A stretch of 64,000 nucleotides of DNA from Hysterangium stoloniferum (GCA_015178975.1 WHVD01000055.1:434001-498000), one strand, 5' to 3'. Counted from the first letter of the stretch, positions 23,191 to 34,832 are shown. Program-made: numbers and translations. The notes: generated from the letters alone by a model not told the origin.

Positions 23191-26100
23191 CTACGCTGCG
23201 ACGGATACAGATTGTATAAATCGATTATAGGCTGCATTATGAATATGACGAAGTCGCGTGGCTTCATCAACCAGATCCACATCGAACTCGGGTTGCACCT
23301 GAAGTATGAAGATGAGCGGGTACCATCAAACAAAGATGACTGCGGTTGAACATACCCCGGATTTTGTTTTTAAGCTATCGAATAGCAATAGTAAGCCGGA
23401 CAACATCACTGAAAGTGCAGCTTTCTGGCGAGGATCAGAACGGTCTTTGAAGACATCGGGTAGAGCCCTTATAAGCTGAGGTACAGTATTCTTCAATCGC
23501 GACAATTCAAGTGCGTCACTGGCATCTGCAACGGCGTCTTGTCGTGACGTCGCGGCTATAAGTTTGGGTATACGCTCTGTAGCATCCACATAGTCCAGAA
23601 ACAGCTACAACAGGTGGATTCAGTACTGTGGGCAAGAGGTAGAGATATCGCCACGTACCTTCCCCCTAAACGACCAGTCATCAACAACTTGTGGGTTAAA
23701 TGGCTGAAACAACCCCTGTAAAAGCGCAAGATCGTCCCTGATAACGGCATCAGGTGCGAGGTCGTTGACGGCGAGGATGTGCGCTAGGCGCTGTTCATCT
23801 GCTTTCAGGAAATGCTCATATGCATCGAACGTTCTGCCCTCGTATTGCGCCAGACAACCCTTTAGGCAATAATTAGTCCCGGTGCATCGCTATAAGGCAT
23901 TATAAAGGTTCGCGTACCAATGCAGCTTCAATCCATTCTATTGGGATGCTAAGGGACTGAAGACCAACGATTTGCCACGGTTCAAGGATATGGGCTTGTC
24001 GCAGTAACAGCTCCTTGATCGCCCTTTCACGCCTGCAGTGGAAACAGTCAAAATGAATGTGCTGGTAATTACACCCCTGTCATCCACCACTTACCCATGT
24101 CCATCCTCAAGATGTAATAAAACGAACACTGCTTTTTGCAACTGCCCCAAGGCCTCCAACTGCGCAGCATACGCACATGTAATGTTATCCGCCGTCTCAC
24201 TATGCCCCTCGGCACCAGACCCTAACTCAGAATCATCTGCTATAAAATGACGGTCTGAAAAGTCCTTGATGCGCATTGCTCGCGAGAGGAGCATGTATAT
24301 GTGCCACGTCATACGATAATCGAGACTGTTGGGTGAGAATGCACGGGGGTATATAGCGCGTTCGAGGGGTATCTGAGCGGCGGCCAACCGTAAGAGTTCG
24401 AATAGCGCATCTGCCTCCTCCAGATCACCTCTGGACGAAGATGCTGTGGCTACAGGGGCACCCTGCGACTCCTTGTACCACTGTAACGGGATAGGAGCAC
24501 CATCACGACCCATTGTTTGCTCGAATTGTTCAAGAGCGACTTCATAACCCGACGCGCCTTCACTACCTGCACCATACCACAAGGCAAGGCCAAAGGCCCT
24601 TTTCCAATCAAGCCCATTTACAACATTCACCTCATTAGCCTGCGTGTTAGCAGAGCTAACAAGTGGTCGCCATACATTCGTTACACCAGAGAGGACAGCC
24701 AGACACTTCCGATATGCTTCACTAATCAGTCGATCTGATCCCTCAGTCGTCCAAATAGACAATTGAGTGTCAAGATCAGTGCGAAATTCAGTGTCACCGC
24801 CTGCCTGAGAGATTAGCATTGCAAGGTAAGGATTTCCGTCGGCAGCGGCAGCATCGGCCGCTTCTTCGATCTGGTGACCAGTGAGCCTAATAAATGACCG
24901 CTGTGCTGAAGAGGCGGATGGATTGTCCCGCAATGTAGCGGCGATGGTGGGAGCTACTGTCTCAGAAAGCCAAACTGCCAGGGCTGTTCGTCGCTGGATA
25001 GCTACCAGACGAGGCTTAACGGTTGGTGGGATATACTGCGATGTCGGTTGCTGGAGCGGGTCAAATAGCGCGACGCCTTGTCGCCATACTTGTGCTTCAT
25101 GGGAATTATCATGCTGCGGGAATAATGTAGCGAAAGTTGAGAATCTGAGAGAGCGAGATGGAAAAGCGACCGGAATAGCAGAATCGTCCAGTTCAACCGT
25201 GGAATGCTCTATCTGAGCCTCCAAAAGCCGCGACGCACGCTCTCTTCCGGAATCCTACTCGAATATAATGGGTATATGACACGAAAAGTTCTTACAATTG
25301 TCACAAACCTCGTCATCCGCAACCAGAGCGATACTTTCAATTTGAACCACTGAACTGAATTATGCGGATGGTTGTTAAAAAAAAGGGAAAAGTGACCTAA
25401 ATCATACGGGTACCTTGATAAACCACAAATACGCGCCAGTTGACCATCTGGTCCCCAGCTTACTCGAAATGACCTGCCGAACGCCAAGCCAGCATCTACA
25501 TACGCGCCGTCCTGCCCCACACAAATAGATTGGCCACTTTGAACACGAGCCACTTTACGCGCAGGACGGTAAGGTTCTGGATCAACTGAGTGATCATCAA
25601 AGGATGCACGCTAGAAACACCTCAGACTGCCGTCTAAAAGCAAGGGGCTAATCATGCTCACCTCTGCTTTATCCACCCGCATGCTATCGCCGCCACCCTC
25701 TGATCCTCGACTGTGCTTCCTGGCAAGCTTTGCTGATGCATTGAGGAGTTTTTCAGCATGCTCGCGCGGTTTTAGCTTGCTGGTAGATGGGATCTTCTGT
25801 TTGCCCGCTGTGAACGCGGCCTGCTCCTCGGGCATTCTGAAAAGCGAAGTCTGCATGACATGGATTCGATGGGGTTCTAAGCCAATCTGCGCAGGCCATG
25901 GTGCTGGGGCTGTCGTTGAGTTGCCGTTGCGTCTAGGGTGGCGGCCTGCGGCCTCATCCTCGTCCTCGTCCGAAGTCGAGGTTTTGCGCTCCCTAGGGCG
26001 TACTTCATGTGCATATCGGGTCTCTCCTCCTTCACCCTCCACTAACGCAGTTGCGGTTGGTTTTAATCTCCGGCGCCGAGTAGCACCAACGAGTTCGTCA

Positions 26101-26246
26101 ACTTGCATGGGAGGCGAAGCCGCACGACCCTTCCCCTTTCCCGCTGGTTGGTCTTTGGTAACTTGTGTCTCCGTAGGGATATGGGTGCCATTTTGAACGA
26201 GAACTTCGTCCTCATCACTGTCTTCGGTGAGACCGAACCGTGCCAT
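23191..26246 (-). CDS. NUP96: Nucleoporin Nup96 (Nup145C), encoded alone
   Basis: Eight exons (25662-26246, 25414-25610, 25309-25354, 24095-25254, 23918-24032, 23659-23859, 23356-23604, 23191-23298) give 886 residues. The protein begins MARFGLTEDSDEDE, like the N-terminus that animal Nup96 acquires after autocleavage of the Nup98-Nup96 precursor. Further on come GLAFGRSFRVSWGPDG and an alpha-solenoid with MLISQAGGD and IPIEWIEAAL, which fits the Nup96 domain. It is a scaffold subunit of the Nup107-160 (Y) complex at the nuclear pore. There is no Nup98 part and no HFS cleavage motif upstream; a tRNA-Ser gene begins about 280 bases away. The linker at residues ~30-190 is charged and low in complexity. 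Confidence 0.88.
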
Positions 26247-26522
26247 TCGTGGTTTTTGAGATGGCCCACAGTGCAAGGCGCGCACAGAGATACAAACAGA
26301 CACCTATAGTGCCACACGTGACTGCCTTTTGGAATTCTTCACAGGGGAAGTTACTTTACAAGATCGTACTTATTAACAAATATTGAAGTGTACAAAAAGA
26401 AAGAAAAAAAAACGCATTGAAAAGCTTCATCTACTTACAAACTTGGAGAAAGATTTGTGTCAAGATTTCGCGTGAGATGAGGAAGGATGAACTTATTAAT
26501 AACCAGAAGGGGAGGAAAAAAA

Positions 26523-26615
26523 CGACAACAGCAGGATTTGAACCTGCGCCCTCAAAGAGGATCAGATAAATGATCTTATTCGAATCTGACACCTTAACCA
26601 CTCGGTCATGTTGCC
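26523..26615 (-). tRNA. tRNA-Ser(CGA) with a short intron
   Basis: A type II tRNA on the minus strand. The acceptor stem GGCAACA pairs with TGTTGTC, the anticodon stem is TCAGA/TCTGA and the anticodon is CGA. An intron of about 11 nt lies after position 37. The variable arm and T arm are the same as in the Ser(TGA) gene at 22385. A T7 run follows on the transcript strand. Confidence 0.93.
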
Positions 26616-27113
26616 TTGACGAACAGAGGTTTGATCTTACTATCATAGCTACTACAAATTTGTTATCTACCCACCAATGTCTCGGAAGTGACAGATTGAC
26701 GGGCCTCCGTGAGAACCAGTGGTGCCTGTTAGCGCCTCCCGCCGTCTCTGCAATGCTCTCAAAGACATGTGCAAAGCAGTATTTTTGTCGCATTCCATAA
26801 ACGCAAGTCTCGTTATAATAAACTATTCTTTAAACAATGGTCTTTTTATTTTCTTTAAGAAAAAGAAAAAGATTCAGAAAATAGCTTTTGTTATTTCTTT
26901 CTTGTTTCAACACACGTGCCACAACGGAAAAGTTACTCCGATTTCGGCCGACGGCGGGACCGCAGAACCCGGGCGCCTGTTGCTCTCTCAAAAACTACAA
27001 GTTTTTGGGCGGAGCCAGATTGGCATCGTCACTGCTTTCGCTCCATTATCTCCTCTTAGACTTGTAACTAATCCGCCCGTCTCCTTCTTTATTATATCTC
27101 TTAGAATTTAGAA
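26616..27113. other. Intergenic upstream of cytochrome c
   Basis: No gene was seen. It contains A-rich runs near 26850-26880 and the CYC1 promoter and leader. Confidence 0.4.
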
Positions 27114-27778
27114 ATGGGCTTTAAAGAAGGTGAGAACTTCTATTACAACCCAGGTCTAGAATTGTATACATTTTTTATGCCTGGACAGGTGATGCAACCA
27201 AGGGAGCTAATCTCTTCAAAACTCGTTGCGCGCAATGTCACACCCTCGGTGCTGGTGAACCCAACAAGGTCGGACCTAATCTTCACGGGTATGTTACAAT
27301 TTTGTTTGTTATTCTTCTCCGGTCTTTTAACCTGTATCAGATTGTTCGGCCGCAAAACTGGTCAAGTCGAAGGATTCTCCTATACTGCTGCCAACGTTAA
27401 CAAGGGTGTTATCTGGTATGTTCTTGTCAAAATCGCAATGTAGAAGTATTGTTGTTCATACGATTCTTAAGGTCTGAAGAGACATTATTTGAATATCTCG
27501 GTAGGTATTCCTGCATTGGGCGCTGAACGCTGGACTCTTATTATCATAATAACAATCATCAGAAAACCCCAAAAAGGCGTGTATGGATCTTATGTATTTG
27601 ATTTTGATGCTGATTATATTTCCAGTACATTCCCGGGACAAAGATGGCCTTCGCTGGCTTGAAGAAGGAGAAAGACAGGTGTGACCTCATTACTCACCTG
27701 AGAGATACCGTGCGTTATTTGTTGTCTTCGAATTCCGTTGCATATTCACTGATATATTTTTATGTGTAGACCAAATAA
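27114..27778 (+). CDS. CYC1: Cytochrome c
   Basis: Seven exons (27114-27129, 27189-27288, 27341-27415, 27472-27500, 27563-27576, 27626-27709, 27770-27778) give 108 residues, the normal length. The haem attachment motif CAQCH follows [22 protein letters not shown], the KMAFAG Met ligand region and PGTKM are all present. It carries electrons between complexes III and IV in the mitochondrial intermembrane space. The 14-nt fifth exon (ENPKK) is followed by an intron that must begin with GC, not GT (donor AAG/GCGTGT), to stay in frame with YIPGT. The last exon codes only Thr-Lys and stop. A 45-nt spacer separates exon 6 from exon 5 on the low end of intron size. Confidence 0.95.
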
Positions 27779-28312
27779 ATTGGTGTGGCAGTTGCCTATG
27801 TCTTGTTGTCTATTGCTCCTACCTACCCCACCTCCTACTTCTTTTCCCTACAACCACCACTCCGCATTTCTGTCCATATACCATCATTATTTACAGTCGT
27901 CTAGTAGACATCTTGTGATATATTTCCTTTGGTAGAGGCAACCTAGAGTTGCTTGGATTTCAATCTACGAGATGACGTGTACCGCCTAAAATATGGTCAG
28001 TCTGTTACTCCGGCCATCGCTGTCAGAACTTTCATTGGTTATGGTGACATACCTTCTATTCAGGTAGCAATCACATATTGTAGCTATATATATTCGTCAT
28101 TTATCTGGGTCAATAGATGATCTTTTCCCTCAATCGGTGTTCCAGGTACCTAATAAAAAGAAAAAGGGTCGGTCTAAAATATTGTCCGAATGTAAATCCG
28201 TACAAAGTCAATCCAGAACCCGGGATGTCACACTTAGGTAATTGTGACTTTCGTAACGTTCCAGTCTTGAGGAGGACTCCCAAGACCCCATCTTTGTTTC
28301 ATCCGGTTCGTG
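27779..28312. other. Intergenic between CYC1 and TFIIF-beta
   Basis: No gene was seen. It holds the 3' end of CYC1 and the TFIIF-beta promoter. Confidence 0.4.
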
Positions 28313-29548
28313 ATGGACGTTGATGCGCCTGTAGATGATAAGAAGCCGTTAGCATCTCTCGAGGAAGGAAACGAAGATGAAGGGCAGCCGGATCCGGATG
28401 AAATACTGCAGCTAGAATCAGGTGGTGGCAAGATCTGGTTAGTGAAGGTGCGCAAACAATCGAGTTCATTTTCATGTAATATGTTTTTACAACGTCGATT
28501 TTTTGAATGGTAGATTCCAAAGTTCCTTATGGAACGCTGGTCGACTATCGACGCGGACAACATCCACCTAGCAACCTTGCGGATATGGAACGAGCGGGAT
28601 CCTAAGACCAGTAAACAAGCCATGTCGATATATATACCCTCAGATCAGCCTGGGGCCCCTCCTGAGGAATATAAGCTTGATATGGTTCAAGAAGCTGTGG
28701 AGAACCAGATAGTGATTGCTGAAATGGACAAGGAATCGGACAACCCTGCCAATCGTGCTAGTGTGTATCTCAACTTTTACTGTCTTATGGTCTTTTAATA
28801 AATGAGTATATTTTTCTATCTGTATGCAGAAACGACTATCATGTCAGGCCGCGTTAAACACGAAGCGAACGTTCGGCCGAGATATAACGAGAAGTATAGC
28901 AATCGCATACGTGCTCGACATGAGGCAGCATCCGAACCGGTTCGCACAATCAAGATGATGGATGACGGTCCTGGAGGACGTGGAACCATCAACATGCTTA
29001 GTTCGGGCGCGAACCAACGCACGGCTGGCTTTGATTCATTTGTGGTACGTTATCTCTCTTCCCATACCGAGCTCGCTCCGTCATTAACCTTCTCTTTTCA
29101 TGGCTTCCAGCGTCCTTCGAAAGGTGGTCGTGGAGCACAACAAAACGAACGATTCGCCCGGATGCCGAAGAACCAACTATACGATGCACTATTCGCCCTT
29201 TTCCGAGAGCGTGACCACTGGAGCGCTAAAGAGCTGCGGATACGCACAGAGCAGCCTGAACAGTACTTGAAGGAAGTACTCTCCGGAATTGCGACTCAAC
29301 ATAAAAGTGGGCCGGTATGTTGTCTATTCTATTTTTTGTTTCTTTTGGTGCAACATTAATCCTCTTGTTTGATCCAGCATAATGGTCTTTGGGAACTTAT
29401 GGCGAGCTATAAAAACGGAGGTTCTGGTGGCAATGGCAAAGTACCATACTCCAGCGATATGGAAGTACCTACCGATGTCAAAATGGAAGGCGCTGACGAT
29501 GATGATGATGACGACGACGACGACGACGATATGGAGGAGGTAGACTAG
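28313..29548 (+). CDS. TFG2: Transcription factor IIF subunit beta (RAP30/Tfg2)
   Basis: Five exons (28313-28447, 28514-28760, 28830-29044, 29111-29314, 29378-29548) give 323 residues. The N-terminal triple-barrel dimerisation region includes IWLVKVPKFLMERW-like sequence (KIPKFLMERW) and CLASS-typical spacing. The C-terminal winged-helix DNA-binding domain contains PKNQLYDALFALF and YLKEVLSGIA. A run of Asp residues closes the protein. TFIIF binds RNA polymerase II and stabilises the pre-initiation complex in the nucleus. The start MDVDAP is the first ATG in frame. Confidence 0.92.
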
Positions 29549-31892
29549 GAAGTCATGTCACGGGCTAAAATATTTCAGATATTGGGGATCATGCATTGTA
29601 TTACTATTCCATGTATGAATCAGACATAATTATAATCAATTGTATCCATGGGTGACGTGACGTGTCGTGGGACTGCGTGCTCTTTTTTTTCAGCAGAAAA
29701 CATCGGAACGCGTTTTATTGCTTCCTCTGTATTTATTTAGTACTACGCAAACTACAATCAAGACTAACCAAACCAAGGTAAGCAGCGAGCATTTTGCTGG
29801 TGAACAAAGAATGTTTATGGCACCTATTGCAGCCTTACACTCATTTATGTATTCCGTAATATACGAGGGCCATTAGAAATATTGATATGAGAGTCAGACA
29901 CGATTTAATACATAAACAGGTACAACACAGCGATAAATACTATCGCAATATTCTGTTGACCTGGATATATGACAGAATGAGCTTCGCTGAGAATATGAGA
30001 CTACGCTTATTGCTCTTATGGGGATCCTGGATGAACTTAAATCACAATCTAATATTCCTGGTTGGATTATGGGTGGGGTCTTTGGGGTGGGTGGACATAA
30101 CCCACCAATCGAGACGAATAAGTCTACTAAATAAAATACCACTGTGATCTCTTATCAATTGATCGGGGTCGAGAGATGACAAGATCCCTTAGTTGCGAGC
30201 GGCGGGGAGGCGGTGATATATCAGGACCACGATGATCCACAAGAATAAGAAAATGGTAGGGCTTCCGCTCCCAACAAGAGCCATGTGATTTGAACACGAG
30301 CCTTCTTATCAGCACTGGCATGAACGAGGGAAACGGGTGGCGGCTGATCTTAACATTGCATTGGAACCTAGCGTTGAACCAATTTAACAGCTATCTGCCT
30401 CGTCGCCATTTACAATGGTTTAGGACTGTTACATGCATTGTGAGTAATAGAACGAGGACGCGACCGTACACGTTCTATCTAATAGGCATTGTGGACTTGC
30501 TTTAATATGCAGATCACATACCATTGACCATACTGTATATCACAAGGAGTATTAGCTCACGGCGCCTCGGCCTGGCTTGGAGTGCACCATTAACACTATT
30601 GGTAGAGGGAGTGACGTTGACTGGCCGCATCGGGTTTGTGGAAGTAGGAACAAACAGATGTAGATGTCGGATCTGGATTTTTCGATGAAAAATTGCACCC
30701 AGTACGATGAACTTAACGTCACAGATGTTGTGTGCGGTGAACTTCGATGTGGCTGGGAGTGTTGACCGGAATGGTGGTTAGACGAAACTTATAAGAGGAG
30801 CACAGAACATGTGGGGTCGAAGGTGCCACCCCACGTTGCGTAGTCCTGAATGATATTTTACTGCGTGGCCATCAAAAACGCAGGATGTAACCACCTCTCT
30901 GGCAACGAAAAATCATCTCGCGTGCGAGAGAGGTATTGTCAGGGTATGTAAGGTGCCATGACCATCGCCGTCTCGCAGCCTTTTTTTGAAAATAATTTCA
31001 GGCAACTATTGGCCACAGCGATAGTGATTTGAAATGCGACATTTTAGGACAACAGCAATGAGCTGGACAAATGAAAAATTGAACAAATTATGGTTGCGGG
31101 TGTAACCCACGTTTATCCCTAACTTGTATCATGGATTTGGGGTCCATTAATATTGATCTAACCTGAAGCGTTCCGGCGCCGACTTGGGAACTGCACTGTT
31201 AAATCTACCACGGATTCAACAGGAGGGGAATACTTGTAATTTTTAGTCAGGACATGTATTCTTGATATGAACAAGTCTAACATAGGACAATATTCTGATA
31301 TAATTCACGAGGGCAAGTCTAAAATAATACACTGGTCCGACTCATCTTCTCCAGAAAAGACAAGAGTTACATATTTCGCCGAAAATTCCTTCAGTTGTAA
31401 CTGGTCCCATTGTCGACACGACTAGTCTCAAAACCATGGAAGGGCTGATTGGTATGTATATAAGATCTTTGCTAAAACAACTATATCTTATAGCTGCGGT
31501 TCATATCACGCTCGCGGACGAAGAGATATTTGGAAGAGCCATATCAGTCTCACGCAATTGCGGCATCTGTGATACAAGTACATCGTTCAGTACAACATAG
31601 ATGGCTATACATTGTATCAAACGATATATTGTCCTATGATGGGTGTTCGAGGTTTGCATTCGGTACAGGTTCATGGTCAGTATCGACACTTAAAAAAACC
31701 CTGTGTAGTATTTGCTCAATAGCCCACAGGATTGATGCAAATAAAACCATATTATAGATACACCTGGTGGCTTGCGAGATGAGTGTAGGCGGTTGCTTGC
31801 CTTCCTCAAGATAAATACATATATTCTGACCAGATCAACAAGAGTCTAAGGTATAAATGTCCAATGGTCCATTACCAATGCCACCTAAGTCA
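29549..31892. other. Gene-poor interval of 2.3 kb
   Basis: No protein gene could be supported apart from the very small frame listed at 30189. No tRNA, LTR signature or long inverted repeat was recognised. Base composition is mixed and stops are frequent in all frames. Confidence 0.4.
30189..30284 (-). CDS. Possible 31-residue membrane peptide
   Basis: The frame starts at an ATG (30284), is preceded in frame by two stops and ends TAA. It encodes a short peptide with a single strong hydrophobic segment (IFLFLWIIVVLIYH) and a basic tail. Very small single-span subunits, for example Ost4 of oligosaccharyltransferase, look like this, but the N-terminus does not match Ost4. It may be chance. Confidence 0.2.
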   Translation of the reverse strand: MALVGSGSPTIFLFLWIIVVLIYHRLPAARN

Positions 31893-33378
31893 CTATTCCT
31901 GGTCCGTATATTCTTCACCTTCCGATATTCCCTTGTGGCGGTCAAGCCCTTCACCTTTTGCCCACTCCCAACCATCAGTGTACGGGGCTGTCCGTAGTGG
32001 AAGAAGTAGGGTGTATAGTGGGCTGTCAATTGTGTGTCCAGATAAGCAAACAGGCTCAGAAGGGAAAACTTGAGGAGACGAACTATCCAGTTGGTCCGAC
32101 GTTAAAAAATAGCTGTAGATTCCTTCGGGAGCTAATAGAAAGATATCGCTTAGGGTTTTAACGGCGGACAAGGGGTAACGTACCCAAGGTCGAACGAGTT
32201 AATAAAAGTCTACATAGATATTAAAATAGCATATAAGAGGCAATCATCAGAAAAGGACGTACATCTTCTCGTGATCGAGCAATCTTCCGATATCCATCGA
32301 AGTCGTGGCTTTCGACTGACGTCTCCCCTTGAGCAAGACTCCAAACATGCCATCCACACATGACAAAGAGCGCAAAACAAAGGACTACAGCGAGAATATA
32401 GCAAAGCAAAAATGCCCATGTAGGGGTCCAATAATTCCACTGCAATGCCAAAGAGCTATATTATTGCACAAGTTGCCTTGATCAAAAACTTACGTTTCCA
32501 TCGAAAAACTCAAAAGACATCCATAAAGATGGCCATCCCAAAGTAAAGAAAAAAAAAGAGGATATAACAACGTATGCCCTGTAGTTCAACAGTTAGGTGT
32601 GAAATATTTGAGGGGCGGAAAATTTTACATGAAAAGGACGAAATGACGTTCGTTGTGAAGGCCCACGCATTGGTTTATCCCTGCGGAAATAAATTCAACG
32701 TTGCTAATGCATCACAATGCGAGACTATACATACACTAAAGACAAAATAAACAATATCATAAGGGATTAATTGGCTCATTGACTCACAGGACAATGGTGA
32801 TCATATTTTAATACACACCGTTTGCATATTTTACAATGATGTGACCTCTCAGGAACATAACATGAATAATTGAGCTTCAAGGTAACAAATAAAAGGCAAT
32901 CACAGCTCACCTCCGGCCGGTGCACTCCACACTTTTTACATTTATTATGCCGTGCCGCTGTCAATCTCAACTCGTCCGAGTCGGACCATTGCACTCCCGT
33001 CTTTACCTGCCGCTTCTTCGCCCAAACCCAAGTATTCCCCTCACGTGTTGTCTGCAAAGCACGAGGGTCGTCCGCGAAACCCGGGGACACCGTACAGACG
33101 TAATAGTAGTGTGCAAACATATTCGTGGCAAGTAAAATACAGATTGGAATACTTATTATTGGGAAGGAAAGGGTAGGTGCGATTACTTCGACTATAAAAC
33201 TTATGAATCTCCTGAGAACTATCACTTTCATCCATGACTCACAAAAGGCAAACGTTCCAATAGACAAAAGGATACAAGCTAAAGTAACAAAGACAGGCCC
33301 AGCGGCGCCCGTAACGCGATCAGCTGCCCTTTCCAAGCATTTGAAGCATTTGAAGACAGTTCTTGAGCAGAAAGCCAT
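31893..33378 (-). CDS. DHHC-type protein S-palmitoyltransferase
   Basis: Nine exons (32911-33378, 32788-32847, 32735, 32629-32680, 32494-32578, 32263-32439, 32184-32209, 32084-32131, 31893-32022) give 348 residues. Two membrane segments (residues ~25-90) precede the Cys-rich zinc domain [20 protein letters not shown] with the catalytic YDHHCPW. Two more membrane segments follow ([32 protein letters not shown]), then GETSVES, the usual TTxE-like motif. It attaches fatty acyl chains to cysteines of membrane proteins. The invariant Trp after HHCP is split over a 1-nt exon at 32735; both flanking introns (52 and 54 nt) have canonical ends. The next gene is divergent, with 66 bases between starts. 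Confidence 0.87.
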
Positions 33379-33444
33379 CCTTTAGACGCCTGACCTGGCA
33401 ACGACGTCTTGCTTATATAAGCTCGCATAGCGTAACCTAACAGT
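33379..33444. promoter_or_regulatory. Short bidirectional promoter
   Basis: Only 66 bases separate the ATG of the DHHC gene (-) from that of the DUF952 gene (+). Both 5' leaders and core promoters must lie here or overlap the coding regions. A TATATAA word is at about 33414-33420. Confidence 0.5.
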
Positions 33445-33846
33445 ATGCCTAGCCCACCAACATTTATCTACAAACTTGTGCCATCATCATCCCCTCTTCC
33501 TGATACTATCCCAGAGGCTTTACCAGTATCGGACCTTGACCTGAAATCGGGTTTCGTCCATCTTTCTACGGCCATCCAAATTCCAGGGACATTAAAATAT
33601 TTCTTCGCTCAAGAAGCGAAAGTATATGTCCTTAGAATTCCGTACGAACCCATAGAGAAGAATATTAAATGGGAGGACCCAAAGGCTGAAGTGTGTGGCA
33701 ATCGGGGAGGAGAGGGCATGTTTCCCCACCTGTACAACGGACTTCGTCTAGGCTGCAATGAGATTGAGAGCGTGCAGGTGTGGGAGAAGACTGGAGATAG
33801 CTGGGATGAAGTCTTGAAAAATGCAGAGTCCTGGCTGATTTATTAA
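33445..33846 (+). CDS. DUF952-family small protein
   Basis: An intronless frame of 133 residues. FIYKL near the start, SGFVHLSTA in the middle and a Phe-rich FFAQE segment fit DUF952, a small conserved fold of unknown biochemical role found in bacteria and fungi. There is no signal peptide or membrane segment. The lack of introns contrasts with almost every neighbour and is compatible with an old bacterial origin or retrotransposition; I cannot tell which. It is transcribed divergently from the DHHC gene. Confidence 0.8.
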   Translation: MPSPPTFIYKLVPSSSPLPDTIPEALPVSDLDLKSGFVHLSTAIQIPGTLKYFFAQEAKVYVLRIPYEPIEKNIKWEDPKAEVCGNRGGEGMFPHLYNGLRLGCNEIESVQVWEKTGDSWDEVLKNAESWLIY

Positions 33847-34832
33847 AAGTAGGGCGGTCTTTTTATTTGTCGTTTGCATTCATGCAGTGATTGACGCCTC
33901 CGAACACTTGAAGGGATGGGCTCATAGTAGGAGGAATACAAGTCCAAATCGATATTCTGAAGCTGTTGAGGATCCCGAATAAAATTAACAAAAATTAACA
34001 GTAATTGATGTAGCAGACATCGTTCTTGAAGAGGATACCCATGCAAGCGTTTGAGAGCGGATTTGGATTTTGAGCATCAAAGGCAGTGTTTTTAGGTTAA
34101 CCGTGTATATATCACCACAGGGTGATCTTATCTCGTTAAATCACTTGTATGATAGTTGCTCACCTCACTTTTATTCTTGTTATTCCCTCCACATAGTGGG
34201 CACGACATCAGGGATTTGGGAATGTCTACACTCATTATGTAGACTTCCTAGACTCCCTAGATCTATAGTAAGCTTTTATACCGACTAGTAAATAGGGATC
34301 TCGCGAAAGTAGTGCGTCTAGCCGAGCTAGCCAGCTCTCCTAGATGGCTCTAGACAATATAGACGGCATCTTCTCACTTTCCTGATGGACCGAGCAGCTT
34401 CTGCACTAAAAGTGCTGCTTCTTTTTGCCAGGTATACTTTATAATTTTTTCATCTTTTTCCTAACTAACAAGTATTACCCCACCTCTCCCTCATGTAACC
34501 AGTAAACGCTTATGAGGGATCTGCTCATGGATGGTATCATGAAATTGAAATGCCCAAGTTTTCCTTGATAAGAAACAAGGGACATATTTGTTCATTCGCA
34601 TATGGAGTGAGCAAGTGGCATGGTGATCCCATTTCATATCATACATATTATTGGCATTGAGAATGCCCCCGGACTTCATATATAAAGTTTCTGATGCATT
34701 TTTGGAAAATGTAAATATGCTTGGGCAAACTTTATATCTTCCACGGATTTTGAGGATGTTCCGTGATTCAGAATTTGTACCTCAGCGCTGTGTACACAAC
34801 CAAGGCTGCCTTATAATTCAAATAGATCTAAA
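33847..34832. other. Intergenic with a few hairpins
   Basis: No gene is called. Between 34195 and 34430 there are inverted repeats (GTCTAC/GTAGAC near 34225-34245; AGCAGC.../GCTGCT near 34389-34415) reminiscent of the hairpin arrays, but the chain is weaker. Confidence 0.35.

Noticed and set aside
24881..25216. 111-residue plus-strand frame
   Set aside because: It is antisense to the Nup96 solenoid coding exon.
29887..30147. 86-residue plus-strand frame downstream of TFIIF-beta
   Set aside because: Composition looks like translated non-coding DNA. No conserved motif or splice-linked exon.
32681..32787. A single 107-nt intron in the DHHC gene
   Set aside because: It would join CCT to GG and shift the frame, losing WINQCVG and giving an early stop. 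The two-intron solution with a 1-nt exon fits every motif.
33847..34832. A fourth hairpin array
   Set aside because: A few inverted repeats exist (34195-34430), but the spacing is irregular and the loop signature of arrays A and B is missing.
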